A stretch of 64,000 nucleotides of DNA from Panorpa germanica (lineage: Eukaryota; Arthropoda; Insecta; Mecoptera; Panorpidae). Below the pieces are notes generated by a model that worked only from the letters and a program-made list of their open reading frames with translations, ran no database searches and was not told where the DNA came from. The stretch lies in the NCBI GenBank assembly GCA_963678705.1, contig OY783207.1, forward strand, positions 3,286,001-3,350,000. Reading direction: 5' to 3'. Shown here piece by piece: positions 61,952 to 64,000 of the stretch (position 1 is the first letter of the stretch; each line of letters begins with the position of its first letter). Made by a program: the position numbers and the translations under genes.

Positions 61952-62217
61952 CTTGGATTTTTCCTGAGAAGATATCCCTCATTTCTCTTTATCATTTCTA
62001 TAAAATTAGGAATAATATTAGGGCTTGGAAGCAACTCAATATCAGATGGGAAGATGTAATGTGTGCCACTATTTTCCCTCGCGATATTCCTTCCAATATT
62101 TATGGGATAGGGAAGTTCATGTTTTTGTCTATACGTTTTATTTACATGTAAGTATGGTGGTGGCTTAGAACAATTTAAGGCGCAATATGGTGACACTAAA
62201 TTGATTATATTCGATAC
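61952..62217 (-). CDS. GT49 glycosyltransferase, donor-binding exon
   Basis: Minus-strand exon from acceptor TTTCAG/GTATCG to donor CCAAG/GTGTGT. It encodes VSNIINLVSPYCALNCS, then YPINIGRNIARENSGTHY, IFPSDIELLPSPN and FIEMIKRNEGYLLRKNPR. YPxNxxRNxAR and the F-x-x-D-I-E motif are the GT49 signature; S-D-I-E occupies the place of the DxD metal and nucleotide-sugar motif. The acceptor gives a phase-0 join with the exon at 62886. The donor leaves two bases (AG) that make Arg with the first base of the exon at 61160, producing a continuous NPRVFPLHIFEI as in the family. Read-through of the donor adds about 19 unrelated residues, so the splice is preferred. A 573-base foldback MITE fills most of the upstream intron. 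Confidence 0.92.
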
Positions 62218-62293
62218 CTGAAACATATATACAATTATAACTAATACTTATAGATTTGTTCTTAAAACAATCTAAACAGTCCTAATTTAAAAC

Positions 62294-62866
62294 TAATATA
62301 GGGAGAGAATGCTAGACCTGAAAGTGTGCCCAAAATGTGTGCGACAGAGAAAGGTATATGTTCCTATTTGTTCTCTATGCGCATGCGTCGAAAGTGACAG
62401 TGGCAAGTCAGAGCTTTCTAGATATAATACGTGACAGTTGTTAAATATGACATTATATTGATGTGGAATAATGTAGATATGTATAAATATAAATAAACTA
62501 TATATAAATATAACTAAAAACGTGCTTCTGACCACTCCAAATATCAACTGTGTTGGCCGTTATCGCTACAGCGTCATCTATGGTGTTCATGAGTATATGT
62601 TTTCACTGAACGCTCACTGTTTTACCGAAAGACGAGCTTTGTACCAACTAAAAAAATATAATTTCTTTATATATATTTTATTTATTATATCTTAATACTC
62701 GTAGAATTTAATATTTTTTATATCTAGACAGCTGTCACTTTTGACGCATGCGCATAGAGAACAAATAGGAACATATACCGTTCTCTCTCGCACATATTTT
62801 GGTCACACTTTTAATCTATAGGAAACATAGGCTATTCACACCCATATGTACGAGTATATGCTCTAA
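62294..62866. mobile_element. Foldback MITE, copy B, in a GT49 intron
   Basis: 573-base relative of 15949-16762 without the SINE insert. It has an extra ~50-base segment near 62545-62595 absent from copy A. Ends are partly eroded at the left. Confidence 0.83.
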
Positions 62867-62885
62867 GATATTATTAAAGCCTCAC

Positions 62886-63048
62886 ATTATCTGGACTATG
62901 TTTCTTAGGGAAGTAAACATGGAAGGTCACGTATTGCATCACAAGACTGGAACCATTCACGCATTCTCTAAGATATTCGATCGATTTTAAAGCGTTATAC
63001 AGATCAGAACCTGGTGCATATACAGCAATACTAATGGGTCCATTCCAT
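62886..63048 (-). CDS. GT49 glycosyltransferase, internal exon (first visible)
   Basis: Minus-strand exon between acceptor TTTTTCAG and donor GATAAT/GTGAGG. It encodes (R)WNGPISIAVYAPGSD, then YNALKSIEYLRECV, then MQYVTFHVYFPKKHSPDN. Known family: GT49 proteins (B4GAT1 and relatives) have a W-x-G-P-I-S-(V/I)-A opening of the catalytic domain followed by a predicted helix and a V-T-F-H-x-x-F segment. The first base completes a split codon (phase 2), so at least one more exon, encoding the cytoplasmic tail, signal anchor and stem, lies to the right beyond 63048 and probably outside the window. Ends in phase 0 and joins the exon at 62217. Confidence 0.85.
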
Positions 63049-63396
63049 CTGAAAAATTAGCTACAATAAATCACAAATATTAATCCGAATTTGTTGACCT
63101 TTTTGCATCTTCACAAATTCCTTTTTATTTGGTGTTATTTCATTATCATGGGTTCATCATTTTACACCTAAGGTCCGTCGCACACTGCTAGCGTATTTTA
63201 GCCAATTTTAACTGGACGTATACGCGCTACTACGCTTTATTATCCGAAGCTTGTAAATGCAATCAGCTGTCTCATAGTGGAAGGGAATTCAATAGTCTCT
63301 TTCATAACAATGGGTATCGATAGAAATTAACGTACAAGTTTGCTCTCATGGTAAATTAGATTTAAAAACAACTCCAATACACCCTACAATACACAA

Positions 63397-63486
63397 GTGT
63401 GACTTGGCGTACTGTCGTATCGTTACCTGGCATACTGTCGTATGTATTGTGACACAATCCATGCAAAGAACACAGGAGTCGGTTTT
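63397..63486 (+). repeat. Short dispersed repeat, partner of 1052
   Basis: TGACTTGGCGTACTGTCGTA, GGCATACTGTCGTATG and ATGCAAAGAACACAGGAGTC. Ends just before the MITE at 63491. Confidence 0.55.
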
Positions 63487-63490
63487 TATC

Positions 63491-64000
63491 AATGGGCTTG
63501 TGTCCTATGTCTTAATTTCTATAAAAGTGTACTATATATTGATAAAGTGGATTACTAGAACCTCAAATGTTCAATTATTTTTTAGTAACTCCTTATATGT
63601 TAGGAGATATTAACAATTAAAAAAGTCATTTTGTCTCTTTAATTATTAAAGGGATTTAACGTTGCACACAATGCATGTGACAGCACAACCGCTGCCAACC
63701 TTACAACTCATAAATCTCTGCTATATGTATTTATATATCAAAATATCAAATATTATTTACAGCTATTTCAAGGAACAATCAAATTTCAATATTATGTCTG
63801 CCTTAACAGGGTTAAATAAAATAAAAACTTATTATTCTTTGATTTGACTTGATTATTTGACTACCAACAGCTATAGAACATTACCACAGCACTGACCTAC
63901 TCAACAAATAACTGACGTTAAAATGCATTTCACGTCATACAAATATGACCAACCATTTCTAGCGCTAAAACTACAATTCAAACTTTTAATTGGTATATCT
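63491..64000 (+). mobile_element. 16-bp-TIR MITE, truncated by the window edge
   Basis: Left terminus AATGGGCTTGTGTCCT intact; matches the standard-core copies to the last base of the window. Confidence 0.9.

Noticed and set aside
61870..62151. Plus-strand 93-residue frame
   Set aside because: It is the antisense of the GT49 exon at 61952-62217, whose codons match a known family.
63662..63847. 61-residue frame in the right-edge MITE
   Set aside because: Equivalent frames in the other MITE copies are interrupted; the element is non-coding.

Overview
The window is AT-rich eukaryotic DNA, very probably from an insect. The coding exons are short, with GT...AG introns. The repeats are typical of arthropods: mariner, LINE 3' ends, non-autonomous Helitrons, a hAT MITE and tRNA-derived SINE pieces. 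I cannot name the order or species. No bacterial operons, CRISPR arrays, rRNA genes or intact tRNA genes were seen.

Three kinds of protein-coding locus can be supported. (1) A tandem cluster of three intronless plus-strand genes (24.9-31.9 kb) encodes type I membrane proteins. Each has a signal peptide, about 10-12 leucine-rich repeats, one transmembrane helix and a short acidic tail with a Tyr-x-Asp-Ile motif. A relic of the 5' end of a further cluster member lies between the first two genes. (2) Two minus-strand exons (56574-56714 and 43181-43291) join in phase. They encode the N-terminus and first half of the PH domain of a type II (delta/eta class) diacylglycerol kinase. No later exon was found to the left, so the LRR cluster appears to sit antisense inside intron 2 of this gene. 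(3) Five minus-strand exons between 58960 and 63048 splice in phase into the C-terminal ~312 residues of a GT49-family glycosyltransferase (B4GAT1-like). Its 5' exons lie beyond the right edge.

Layout: 1-24 kb is a gene-poor repeat graveyard (LINE 3' ends, mariner 5' ends, MITEs and a candidate TATA-driven minus-strand first exon near 13 kb). 24-32 kb is the LRR cluster. 32-43 kb is non-coding, with inverted-repeat elements, a 13-bp tandem array and two Helitron-like elements. 43-57 kb is DGK intron 1 and promoter, with a GC-rich island near 52 kb and a palindromic NRF1-type site near 56.9 kb. 57-64 kb is the GT49 gene, its introns packed with MITEs.

The most abundant mobile element is a ~620-bp MITE with 16-bp terminal inverted repeats. 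There are eight substantial copies, seven of them right of 44 kb. The four complete copies show no target-site duplication and are always bounded by AA and TT, which recalls the TSD-less Spy group. One copy carries a nested Helitron whose ends and A/T target can be placed to the base.
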